DNA from: CAZQCJ01 sp964591885
Lineage (GTDB): Bacteria; Patescibacteriota; Microgenomatia; PFEM01; JAPLYW01
Direction of reading: 5' to 3'
Assembly (NCBI GenBank): GCA_964591885.1
Contig: CAZQCJ010000043.1
Coordinates: 1-9,666 of the forward strand
Length of the DNA stretch: 9,666 nt
The stretch's first letter is position 1. Each line of letters begins with the position of its first letter. The translations under genes and the position numbers were made by a program. The notes below the pieces were generated by a model. That model worked only from the letters and a program-made list of their open reading frames with translations, did not search any database and had not been told where the DNA came from. Below are positions 1-5,488 of the stretch, piece after piece.

Positions 1-1
1 T

Positions 2-499
2 TCTATTGAACTTTCTTCAGGTGAAACCGAAGTTTCTCGTAAGCTTCTTTTAGGAACATGTTCCAGAGATGTTTGCAAATATGATGAAGGAGTCGAACAG
101 GGGACTTTGACTTTACGTTTCCGCGGAGCAGAAGGCACCAGAAAATTTGAAACAGATTTTCATTTGCAGCAAGGCGATGAAGAATTAGGCTCAATAGACG
201 GAGATTTTAAGCTGGCTGATAGTTTTAATGCCAGTACTTTTTATATAACAATGTCAACGGTTGGCTTGCCAGAAGAAATTGAGGAAAAAGTTATAGCCGG
301 ACCTTATGGTATTTTTACGGCCGGTTCTTCTTTAGCTAAGGGTTCGGTTTTAACCATCAATCTCTTAGAGCCTTCAACTTTAGCGAAATTGTTTTTGTTT
401 GACGGCAGTTCTTCTGATGAACAAGAGGATGTTGAAATAGAAGACAATATTTTAACGGCCACGGTTAATTCTTTAGGCTCTTTCTTTGTGACAGAATAA
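2..499 (+). CDS. Partial: C-terminal part of an unidentified, probably extracellular beta-rich protein
   Basis: The reading frame is open from the left edge of the window, so the gene starts upstream. The TTG at 107 is merely an internal codon and not a convincing start. About 165 residues are visible. They contain two cysteines close together (C20 and C25 of the visible part), then alternating hydrophobic/polar beta-strand-like sequence with many Ser, Thr, Gly, Asp and Glu. The last 75 residues (a GPYGIF segment, a KGSVLTI strand, a LAKLFLFD strand, an acidic turn, then TATVNSLGSFFV and the stop) weakly resemble the end of ZU5- or Ig-like beta-sandwich domains on bacterial surface proteins, where a strand ending in S-x-F-x-V closes the domain. 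There is no visible catalytic motif and no C-terminal anchor. It is separated from the wall cluster by 264 bp with a hairpin and a promoter, so it is probably a separate transcription unit. I do not recognise the family; surface location is inference. Confidence 0.6.
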   Translation, partial: SIELSSGETEVSRKLLLGTCSRDVCKYDEGVEQGTLTLRFRGAEGTRKFETDFHLQQGDEELGSIDGDFKLADSFNASTFYITMSTVGLPEEIEEKVIAGPYGIFTAGSSLAKGSVLTINLLEPSTLAKLFLFDGSSSDEQEDVEIEDNILTATVNSLGSFFVTE

Positions 500-522
500 A
501 AATCTTCTAAAAATAGGCAAAA

Positions 523-585
523 AATTACCCCTGTCTGGTTAACAAAATTTTTTGAATTTTGTTTAATTACTAAACAGGGGTTATT
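523..585. terminator. Long imperfect stem-loop in the intergenic region, possible terminator
   Basis: An outer stem pairs ACCCCTGT (527-534) with ACAGGGGT (574-581). After a T-T mismatch it continues with three A/T pairs (523-525 with 583-585). An inner stem pairs AACAAAATT (541-549) with AATTTTGTT (555-563) around a 5-nt loop. It begins 24 bp after the stop of the upstream gene, which fits a transcription end. The 3' side on the plus strand has no clean U-tract (TTATTAAGAG follows). On the minus strand the outer stem is followed by a T-rich run, so the element would be a better intrinsic terminator in that direction. Treat terminator function as plausible, not shown. Confidence 0.45.
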
Positions 586-630
586 AAGAGAACAAATCTT
601 TCTTTGTCATCCTTGCTTTCCTTTTAAGAT

Positions 631-642
631 AATCTATAGATT
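631..642. repeat. Perfect 12-bp palindrome AATCTATAGATT
   Basis: This is a fully self-complementary 12-mer in the AT-rich stretch between the hairpin and the mraZ promoter, about 56 bp upstream of the -35 box. It could be a site for a dimeric regulator. A palindrome of this length made almost entirely of A and T can also arise by chance, and no second copy was seen in the window. Confidence 0.25.
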
Positions 643-693
643 TACTGCAATTTATGTATTTCAAGTTAAAAATGGTTTTTGTTTTCACAACTG

Positions 694-708
694 CCCCTTG
701 ACAAGGGG
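694..708. repeat. Perfect inverted repeat CCCCTT-GAC-AAGGGG embedding the -35 box
   Basis: Six-base arms (694-699 and 703-708) flank GAC. The TTGACA hexamer of the mraZ promoter (698-703) lies inside the repeat. The placement would suit an operator for a dimeric regulator competing with sigma factor. The C/G-rich arms stand out against the AT-rich flanks. No U-tract follows, so it is not an intrinsic terminator. Function is inferred. Confidence 0.4.
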
Positions 709-727
709 TATAAAAATAGGTCAGAAT
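698..727 (+). promoter_or_regulatory. Probable sigma70-type promoter for the mraZ operon
   Basis: A consensus -35 hexamer TTGACA at 698-703 is followed after 18 bp by CAGAAT at 722-727, which matches the TATAAT consensus at 4 of 6 positions. The AT-rich spacer contains TATAAAAA. Transcription would start near 734, giving a leader of about 30 nt before the mraZ ATG. It is the first promoter-like sequence upstream of the cluster, and probably drives mraZ, rsmH, ftsL and ftsI. The weak -10 and the overlap with the putative MraZ repeats suggest a tightly controlled promoter. Confidence 0.6.
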
Positions 728-762
728 GGAAAAAAGTGGTGTAAAGTGGTGTAGGGTAGGCA
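723..762 (+). promoter_or_regulatory. Putative MraZ operator: four 10-bp direct-repeat units
   Basis: Two exact tandem copies of AAAGTGGTGT occupy 733-742 and 743-752. In the same 10-bp register, AGAATGGAAA (723-732) and AGGGTAGGCA (753-762) are degenerate outer units. The core TGG[T/A] therefore recurs at 727, 737 and 747, with TAGG at 757. Known MraZ proteins bind clustered direct repeats upstream of their own gene: TGGGN repeats at about 10-bp period in E. coli and AAAGTG[T/G] repeats in Mycoplasma. The sequence here combines both features. The array covers the -10 box, the expected start site and the ribosome binding region, so binding should repress the operon. Binding by this MraZ is inference from family and position. 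Confidence 0.75.
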
Positions 763-763
763 G

Positions 764-1237
764 ATGCTATTAGGAAATTATCAAGCCAAAATTAATTATA
801 AAGGAAGGACAGCTGTTCCTTCAAGATATCGTCAAGAATTAAGCAAGAATGTGGTTGTTGGCCAGTGGTATGAGAATTGTTTGGTGATTATTTCTCAAAA
901 ACAGTGGCAAGAACTTTTAAAAAAAATTGAAGAGAAACCTTTTATTACTGCTCCTAGCCGGGATACCGACAGGTTTTTGGTTGGTGGTGCCTTTGAGATT
1001 GAACTAGACAGTCAGGGAAGGTTGGTTATCCCTCTTTCCTTGCGGCAATACGCCGGCCTAAAAGAAGAAGTTGTTTTTGTTGGTCTCTTGAATCGGGTAG
1101 AGATATGGGATAAAGCCAATTGGGACAAACATCAAAAATATCTTGATGAGCACGCTGAAGAAATCGCCGAAAGGCTGAATAAAGGAGAGCTTGTTTCTCA
1201 CTTTGCTCAAAATAAGGTTGGTGGAAAAAAGCAATGA
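764..1237 (+). CDS. mraZ: Transcriptional regulator MraZ
   Basis: MraZ is a DNA-binding protein with tandem SpoVT/AbrB-like domains that forms ring oligomers and represses its own dcw operon. The 157-residue length is near the family norm. The first repeat has NYKGR at 11-15 followed by TAVPSRYR, where the usual signature begins with Asp, so here D is replaced by N. The second repeat is orthodox: RFLVGGAFEIELDSQGRLVIP at about 70-90, with D82 and R86 of the DxxxR motif, then LRQYAGL, VVFVGLLNRVEIW and a charged C-terminal helix. The ATG at 764 sits directly after the 10-bp repeat array; AGGGTAGG at 753-760 is the only Shine-Dalgarno-like sequence, so operator and ribosome binding site overlap. 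Its TGA stop overlaps the rsmH ATG (ATGA, 1234-1237), indicating translational coupling. Identification is firm. Confidence 0.95.
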   Translation: MLLGNYQAKINYKGRTAVPSRYRQELSKNVVVGQWYENCLVIISQKQWQELLKKIEEKPFITAPSRDTDRFLVGGAFEIELDSQGRLVIPLSLRQYAGLKEEVVFVGLLNRVEIWDKANWDKHQKYLDEHAEEIAERLNKGELVSHFAQNKVGGKKQ

Positions 1238-2139
1238 ACGTTTTTCACCAGCCGGTCCTTTTAAAAGAATCAGTTGAAGCTTTAAAAGTAAAAAAAAACG
1301 GAAAGTATCTTGACGGAACAGTTGGCGGGGGCGGACACGCCCAAGCTATTTTAAAACTTGGTGGAAAAATTTTAGCTTTAGATTGCGACCCCGAAGCTTT
1401 AGCAAGCGCCAGGGAGTATTTAACTACTGCCTGCCCTTCCTCGGTTGAAAACCGGGGATTAAATAATGCTACCTGGCGTCTTGTTCGGGGAAATTTTAAG
1501 GATTTAGCTAAAATTGCCAAAGAGAACAATTTTGTTCCGCTTGATGGAGTTTTACTTGACTTAGGTGTTTCTTGGCACCAGTTGGAAACGCCTGAACGCG
1601 GTTTTTCTTTTAATCTGGAGGGTCCGTTGGATATGAGAATGGACCCAAGCTTAAAGGTAACTGCCGCTGATTTAATCAATGGTTTAAATAAAAATGAACT
1701 GGAAAAACTTTTTCAAAAATTGGGCGAAGAAAAGCTGGCTCGGCGCTTGGCTGGAGTTGTTGTTGAGGCCCGTCGTTTAAAGCCGATTTTAACTTGCCAG
1801 CAGCTGGTTGAAATTATTTTAAAAGTTAAGCCGAGAAAAGGGAAGATTCATCCTGCCACTCAAGTCTTTCAGGCCTTGAGAATAGCGGTTAACGATGAAT
1901 TGAATAATCTGAAAGAGGCCTTACCAGCCTCCTTAGAAATTCTGAAAAGCAACGGGAGATTGGCAGTGATTAGTTTTCATTCTGGCGAAGATAGGCTTGT
2001 CAAGAATTTCTTAAAGGAAAAAGAGAATCTGGGACAGATAAAAATTATAACTAAAAAGCCGATTACTCCAGGGATAGAAGAAATTAGACAAAATCCCCGT
2101 AGTCGGAGCGCCAAGTTAAGAATTGGGGAGAAAGTTTAA
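1234..2139 (+). CDS. rsmH: 16S rRNA (cytosine(1402)-N4)-methyltransferase RsmH (MraW)
   Basis: RsmH transfers a methyl group from S-adenosylmethionine to N4 of C1402 in the 16S rRNA decoding site. The 301-residue protein shows the family signatures in order: HQPVLLKE near 5-12, the SAM-binding LDGTVGGGGHA at about 26-36, the acidic LALDCDPEA near 47-55, DGVLLDLGVSWHQL at 104-117, ERGFSFN and GPLDMRMDP at 121-138, HPATQVFQALRIAVNDEL in the second half, SFHSGEDR at 247-254, and a basic C-terminal KPITPG plus NPRSRSAKLR. SFHSGEDR has Gly where most members have Leu. A run of nine A residues (1290-1298) encodes part of VKKNG. A GGTGG Shine-Dalgarno-like sequence lies at 1220-1224 within mraZ. The position directly after mraZ is the conserved dcw arrangement. 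Its stop abuts the next ATG without a gap. Confidence 0.96.
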   Translation: MNVFHQPVLLKESVEALKVKKNGKYLDGTVGGGGHAQAILKLGGKILALDCDPEALASAREYLTTACPSSVENRGLNNATWRLVRGNFKDLAKIAKENNFVPLDGVLLDLGVSWHQLETPERGFSFNLEGPLDMRMDPSLKVTAADLINGLNKNELEKLFQKLGEEKLARRLAGVVVEARRLKPILTCQQLVEIILKVKPRKGKIHPATQVFQALRIAVNDELNNLKEALPASLEILKSNGRLAVISFHSGEDRLVKNFLKEKENLGQIKIITKKPITPGIEEIRQNPRSRSAKLRIGEKV

Positions 2140-2463
2140 ATGAAAAAGAATATCGAGAAAAAACCAAAAATAAAATTAATTCATTTGATTATAATTTTAG
2201 TCTTGTTTTTAGCTGGCTTACAGCTGATTATGGCTCATTGTTTAGCGACTACTGGTGAGCAGATGCGCCAGTTGGAGGAAAAAGCTAGCTTGATTAAAAA
2301 AGAGAACCAATTATTAAGCGAAGAAATCAACAAGATGGGTTCTTTAAATCGGATTGCTTCAGAAGCAGGTAAATTAGGCTTGGTAAAAGCCAATAATTTT
2401 TTAAGTTTGACCCCTCAAGTTCCTGTAGCCTTAGAAAAAACAAATATTAATGTTGGGAGGTGA
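2140..2463 (+). CDS. ftsL: FtsL-like division protein (single TM segment plus coiled coil)
   Basis: This small bitopic protein of 107 residues has a basic N-terminal cytoplasmic tail (residues 1-12, six Lys), one hydrophobic segment at about 13-33, then a heptad-patterned helix at about 40-67 (EQMRQLEEKASLIKKENQLL and onward) and a short C-terminal tail. That is the layout of FtsL/DivIC (septum formation initiator) proteins, which join FtsQ/DivIB and activate the septal synthase FtsWI. Sequence conservation in this family is poor, so the call rests on topology plus position between rsmH and ftsI, the standard dcw slot. A GGGGAG ribosome binding site at 2126-2131 precedes the ATG at 2140. The TGA stop lies inside the ribosome binding site of the next gene. 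DivIC is an alternative name for the same architecture. Confidence 0.8.
   Translation: MKKNIEKKPKIKLIHLIIILVLFLAGLQLIMAHCLATTGEQMRQLEEKASLIKKENQLLSEEINKMGSLNRIASEAGKLGLVKANNFLSLTPQVPVALEKTNINVGR
2455..2463 (+). promoter_or_regulatory. Strong Shine-Dalgarno that decides the ftsI start
   Basis: GGGAGGTGA at 2455-2463 is the best anti-16S match in the window, and sits just before the ATG at 2465. An ATG at 2450 in the same frame lies upstream of this site and would put the Shine-Dalgarno inside the coding sequence. The 2465 start is therefore preferred, although the spacer from GGAGG to ATG is short (4 nt). The last three bases are also the ftsL stop codon. Confidence 0.65.
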
Positions 2464-2464
2464 G

Positions 2465-4168
2465 ATGGGCTCGAATTGGCGGGTTAACTTTCTTTTAATC
2501 TTTTTTATCTTAATTGGTTTTTTGATTTCAGCTCGTTTGTTTTATTGGCAAATATTTTCCTTTTCTAATTTAGCGGCTCTGGCGGAAAACCAACATTGGA
2601 TTTCTTTTGAGATTCCGGCTAAAAGAGGGGAAATTTTAGCCAGTGATGGTGCTCCTCTAGCCTCTAATAAAGAGGCTTTTTTAGTTTTTGCTTCTTTACC
2701 GGAGGTCAAAGACAAAGCCGAAACGATTGCCGATAAACTATCGCCTCTTTTGGAACCGAATAATCCAGCCACAATGGCAGGTTTGATTAAGGAAAGACTG
2801 GCTCGTTCTGATTTGGTTTGGGTACCTTTAAAACATGAAGTTTCTCGCGAAGTAAAATCACAGATAGAAGATTTAAAACTTGAGGGCATTGGTTTTGAAG
2901 AAGAGCAAAAGAGAAGCTACCCTGAAGGTTCGGCCAGCGCTTATCTTTTAGGCTTTGTTGGCAGTGATATTAATGGACAGAAAAAGGGCTATTTTGGTTT
3001 AGAGGGCTATTATGATTTGGAGCTTAAGGGTCGATCAGGCTTTTTAAGAAGAGAAAAGGATGCTTCTGGTAAACCGATTTTAATTGGTGAGGTTAAGAGA
3101 GAAGAGGAATATGATGGGCGGACTCTTTTAACAACGATTGACCGCACCATTCAATATTTAATTTCGGAAAAGCTGCAAGAAGGTCTAAGACGCTATGGGG
3201 CTTCAAGCGGTTCAGTGGTAGTCATGGAGCCTAAAACCGGGGCAATATTAGGCATGGCAGCTTGGCCTAATTACGATCCGGAAAATTATGCTTCCTTTGA
3301 GAAAGAAATTTATCCTAATCCAGCTGTTTCCTTTTTCTATGAACCTGGTTCGACTTTTAAAATTTTGGTGATGGCCGCGGCTTTAAATGAAAATGTGGTT
3401 AAACCGGAAACACATTGTGACCAATGTTCTGGGCCAAGGATTATTTCTGATTATACTGTTAAAACCTGGAATGAAGAATATTTCCCTAACTCAACGATGA
3501 CTGAAGTTATTCAGCACTCCGACAATGTGGGGATGGTCTTTGTCGGAGAAAAATTGGGTAAAGAAAAAATGGTTGCTTACTTAAACAAATTTGGCTTGGG
3601 GCAGTTAACTGGAATTGATTTGGAAGATGAAACTTCACCTAAACTTCGTGATTTGAAAGAATGGAAGCAAATTGATTTAGCGACTGCTTGTTTTGGTCAA
3701 GGAATTGCCCTAACCCCTTTACAAATGACGCGGGCCGCAGCAGCCATTGCCAATGGCGGTTATCTTGTTACTCCCTTTATTGTCCAGAAAATTATGAGTG
3801 AAGAGGGAACAATCGAAATTAAACCCAAAATAGGGGAACAGATTTTAAAATCCTCAACCACAATGATGATGACAGAAATGATGGTTAATGCCGTGGATAA
3901 CGGTGAAGCTCAATGGGCTAAACCTAAAGGTTATCGCATTGCCGGTAAAACCGGCACGGCCCAAATCCCGGTGGCCGGACATTATGATGAAGAAAAAACC
4001 ATTGCCTCCTTTATTGGTTTTGCCCCAGCTGATGATCCTCAATTTGTAATGCTAGTAACTTTAAAAGAGCCAAGTTCTTCTCCTTGGGGAGCGGAAACAG
4101 CGGCTCCTTTATGGTTTGATATCGCCGAGGAAATTTTTACCTATAAAAAGATTCAACCTAATTCTTAG
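2465..4168 (+). CDS. ftsI: Class B penicillin-binding protein, FtsI/PBP2-type septal transpeptidase
   Basis: This protein forms D,D-crosslinks in septal peptidoglycan, working with the glycosyltransferase FtsW. From the 2465 start it has 567 residues. A short N-terminal tail is followed by a membrane anchor at about 8-28, then the dimerisation domain beginning IPAKRGEILASDG near 50-62. The transpeptidase domain carries all three active-site motifs: S296-T-F-K299 with the nucleophile Ser, S352-D-N354, and K495-T-G-T498. A CxxC pair (C318 and C321) lies between the first two motifs. No PASTA domain follows; the protein ends soon after the transpeptidase fold. An in-frame ATG at 2450 would add five residues, but the strong Shine-Dalgarno supports 2465. 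ftsW is not adjacent here. Class B PBP is certain; assignment to division and not elongation rests on the ftsL/rsmH context. Confidence 0.93.
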   Translation: MGSNWRVNFLLIFFILIGFLISARLFYWQIFSFSNLAALAENQHWISFEIPAKRGEILASDGAPLASNKEAFLVFASLPEVKDKAETIADKLSPLLEPNNPATMAGLIKERLARSDLVWVPLKHEVSREVKSQIEDLKLEGIGFEEEQKRSYPEGSASAYLLGFVGSDINGQKKGYFGLEGYYDLELKGRSGFLRREKDASGKPILIGEVKREEEYDGRTLLTTIDRTIQYLISEKLQEGLRRYGASSGSVVVMEPKTGAILGMAAWPNYDPENYASFEKEIYPNPAVSFFYEPGSTFKILVMAAALNENVVKPETHCDQCSGPRIISDYTVKTWNEEYFPNSTMTEVIQHSDNVGMVFVGEKLGKEKMVAYLNKFGLGQLTGIDLEDETSPKLRDLKEWKQIDLATACFGQGIALTPLQMTRAAAAIANGGYLVTPFIVQKIMSEEGTIEIKPKIGEQILKSSTTMMMTEMMVNAVDNGEAQWAKPKGYRIAGKTGTAQIPVAGHYDEEKTIASFIGFAPADDPQFVMLVTLKEPSSSPWGAETAAPLWFDIAEEIFTYKKIQPNS

Positions 4169-4188
4169 CTTTTTTAAGCCTCATCAAT

Positions 4189-4194
4189 TATAAT
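4189..4194 (+). promoter_or_regulatory. Perfect -10 box TATAAT, probable internal promoter for the mur genes
   Basis: The 54-bp gap after ftsI is the only real gap inside the cluster and contains a consensus TATAAT 28 bp before the murE ATG. No good -35 hexamer is seen 16-18 bp upstream, where the sequence is TTAGCTTTTTT at the ftsI stop, so recognition would depend on the -10 box and AT-rich context. Transcription would start near 4201, giving a leader of about 20 nt. This would allow the mur block to be expressed apart from the MraZ-controlled genes. Confidence 0.5.
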
Positions 4195-4199
4195 AGAGA

Positions 4200-4224
4200 G
4201 AGTCAAACAATAGAGTTAAACAAT
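4200..4224 (+). repeat. 12-bp direct repeat (13-bp period) running into the murE start codon
   Basis: GAGTCAAACAAT at 4200-4211 and GAGTTAAACAAT at 4213-4224 match at 11 of 12 positions. The second copy includes the first two bases of the murE ATG (4223-4225). No good Shine-Dalgarno is seen here; GAG at 4213-4215 is the best candidate. The repeat lies where a repressor or RNA-level control could act on the probable internal promoter, but a small local duplication without function is equally possible. Confidence 0.4.
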
Positions 4225-5488
4225 GTTGTGGTCTAAATTCAGGCAAAGCTATCTTGGCGAGAAAACCAGAGCCCTTTTCCCCAACTGGGTGGTTAATAAG
4301 TTCAAACATTTACCCTTAGCCATTCTGGCTGTTCTTTGGTTTCGTTATCCAGCCAGAAAATTAAAGGTTATTGGGGTAACTGGAACCGACGGCAAAACAA
4401 CAACGACAAGCCTAATTGATTATATTTTAGTTCATTGGGGTAAAAAAGCAGCTTTGATTTCTACAGTCTCTGCTAAAATCGGTCAAAAGGAAATTGATAC
4501 CGGCTTTCATGTAACTTCGCCTGATTCTTGGAAACTCCAGAAACTCTTAAGAGAAGTTGTTAATCAAGGCTTTGAGTATGTGGTTTTGGAAGCGACTTCT
4601 CATGGTTTGGTTCAAAATAGATTTTTTGGTTGTGGTTTTAAAATAGGAGTGGTAACCAATATTACCCATGAACATCTTGATTATCACCAAACTTATCTTA
4701 ATTATTTGAAAGCCAAGGCTAAACTTTTTGATCGGGTGGAAGTTGGAATTTTAAATCGCGACGATCAATCATTTGCTTATTTAAAGGAGAAATTAAGAAA
4801 AAAGAGAATTAAAATTATCAGCTATGCTTTAAAAAACAAAGCAAATTTTACTCCTCGCAATTTCCCTTTTAAAACGCCTCTTCTGGGGACCTACAATCAA
4901 TATAATTGCTTAGCAGCTGTTGCCACTGCTTCCTCTTTAGGAACTCCCAAGAAAATTATCAAGCAGGCTTTGGCTAGCTTTCCTGGCGTTAAAGGGAGAT
5001 TAGAAGAAATAAAAAATAATTTTGGTTTTAGGGTTTTTATTGATTTTGCCAGTACCACTAATAGTCTAAAAAACGTTTTGATTGCTTTGGGAAAGATTGT
5101 TCCGGTTAAAGGTAGATTAATAACTGTTTTTGGCAGTGCCGGCTTAAGGGATGTTAGAAAAAGAGCACTGATGGGAGAAATGGCGGCAAAATATGCTGAT
5201 CTGATGGTTTTAACAGCTGAGGATCCGCGTACCGAAGACGTTAATCAGATTATTAATCAGATTGCCCAAGGTGCTTTTAAAAAAGGAGCTCAAGAAAACA
5301 AGACTTTGTTCAGGGTGGCTGACCGAACTGAAGCCATCAAGTTTGCCATTCAGAAATTGGCCCAAAAAGGCGATGTCATTGTTACTTGCGGTAAAGGTCA
5401 TGAGCAATCAATGTCTTATGGTAAAACCGAAAGGCCATGGAGTGAGCACCAGGCTGTACAAAAAGCCCTGGAAGGGAAGAATAATTAA
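4223..5488 (+). CDS. murE: MurE-type Mur ligase with shortened N-terminal domain
   Basis: MurE adds the third stem-peptide residue (meso-DAP or Lys) to UDP-MurNAc-L-Ala-D-Glu using ATP. The Mur ligase core is complete: P-loop GTDGKTT at 54-60 (K58), E123 in LEATSHG, H151 in EHLDYH, the likely carbamylated K165 in KAKAKLF, the NxxN in YNQYN, R in GVKGRLEEI, D274, and GKGHE near the end. Two segments deviate. The usual DYAHTPD motif reads D274-FASTTN, and the residue-three selecting DNPR motif reads E333-DPR336. The conserved Arg there leans towards meso-DAP, but this is uncertain. At 421 residues it is about 70 shorter than the E. coli enzyme: only about 50 residues precede the P-loop, including a hydrophobic stretch (residues 30-40), in place of the usual UDP-MurNAc-binding domain. 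The stop overlaps the murC start by one base (TAATG). Confidence 0.88.
   Translation: MLWSKFRQSYLGEKTRALFPNWVVNKFKHLPLAILAVLWFRYPARKLKVIGVTGTDGKTTTTSLIDYILVHWGKKAALISTVSAKIGQKEIDTGFHVTSPDSWKLQKLLREVVNQGFEYVVLEATSHGLVQNRFFGCGFKIGVVTNITHEHLDYHQTYLNYLKAKAKLFDRVEVGILNRDDQSFAYLKEKLRKKRIKIISYALKNKANFTPRNFPFKTPLLGTYNQYNCLAAVATASSLGTPKKIIKQALASFPGVKGRLEEIKNNFGFRVFIDFASTTNSLKNVLIALGKIVPVKGRLITVFGSAGLRDVRKRALMGEMAAKYADLMVLTAEDPRTEDVNQIINQIAQGAFKKGAQENKTLFRVADRTEAIKFAIQKLAQKGDVIVTCGKGHEQSMSYGKTERPWSEHQAVQKALEGKNN

Noticed and set aside
107..109. TTG at 107 as the start of a short gene
   Set aside because: The frame is open to the left edge with protein-like sequence and there is no ribosome binding site, so it is an internal codon of a truncated gene.
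709..714. TATAAA as the -10 box of the mraZ promoter
   Set aside because: It is only 5 bp after TTGACA, and no -35-like hexamer sits 16-18 bp upstream of it; the CAGAAT at 722-727 has workable spacing.
1245..1679. Minus-strand open frame across rsmH, and other minus-strand frames at 2542-2889, 3854-4042, 5210-5407, 7270-7557 and 7635-7838
   Set aside because: They are antisense to genes with clear family motifs, have no recognisable domains and no ribosome binding sites.
2450..2464. ATG at 2450 as the ftsI start
   Set aside because: It lies upstream of the strongest Shine-Dalgarno in the window (2455-2463), which is correctly placed only for the ATG at 2465; the five extra residues add nothing family-like.
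4168..4179. GCTT-TTTT-AAGC as a terminator after ftsI
   Set aside because: Only a 4-bp stem with no following U-tract, too weak to call.
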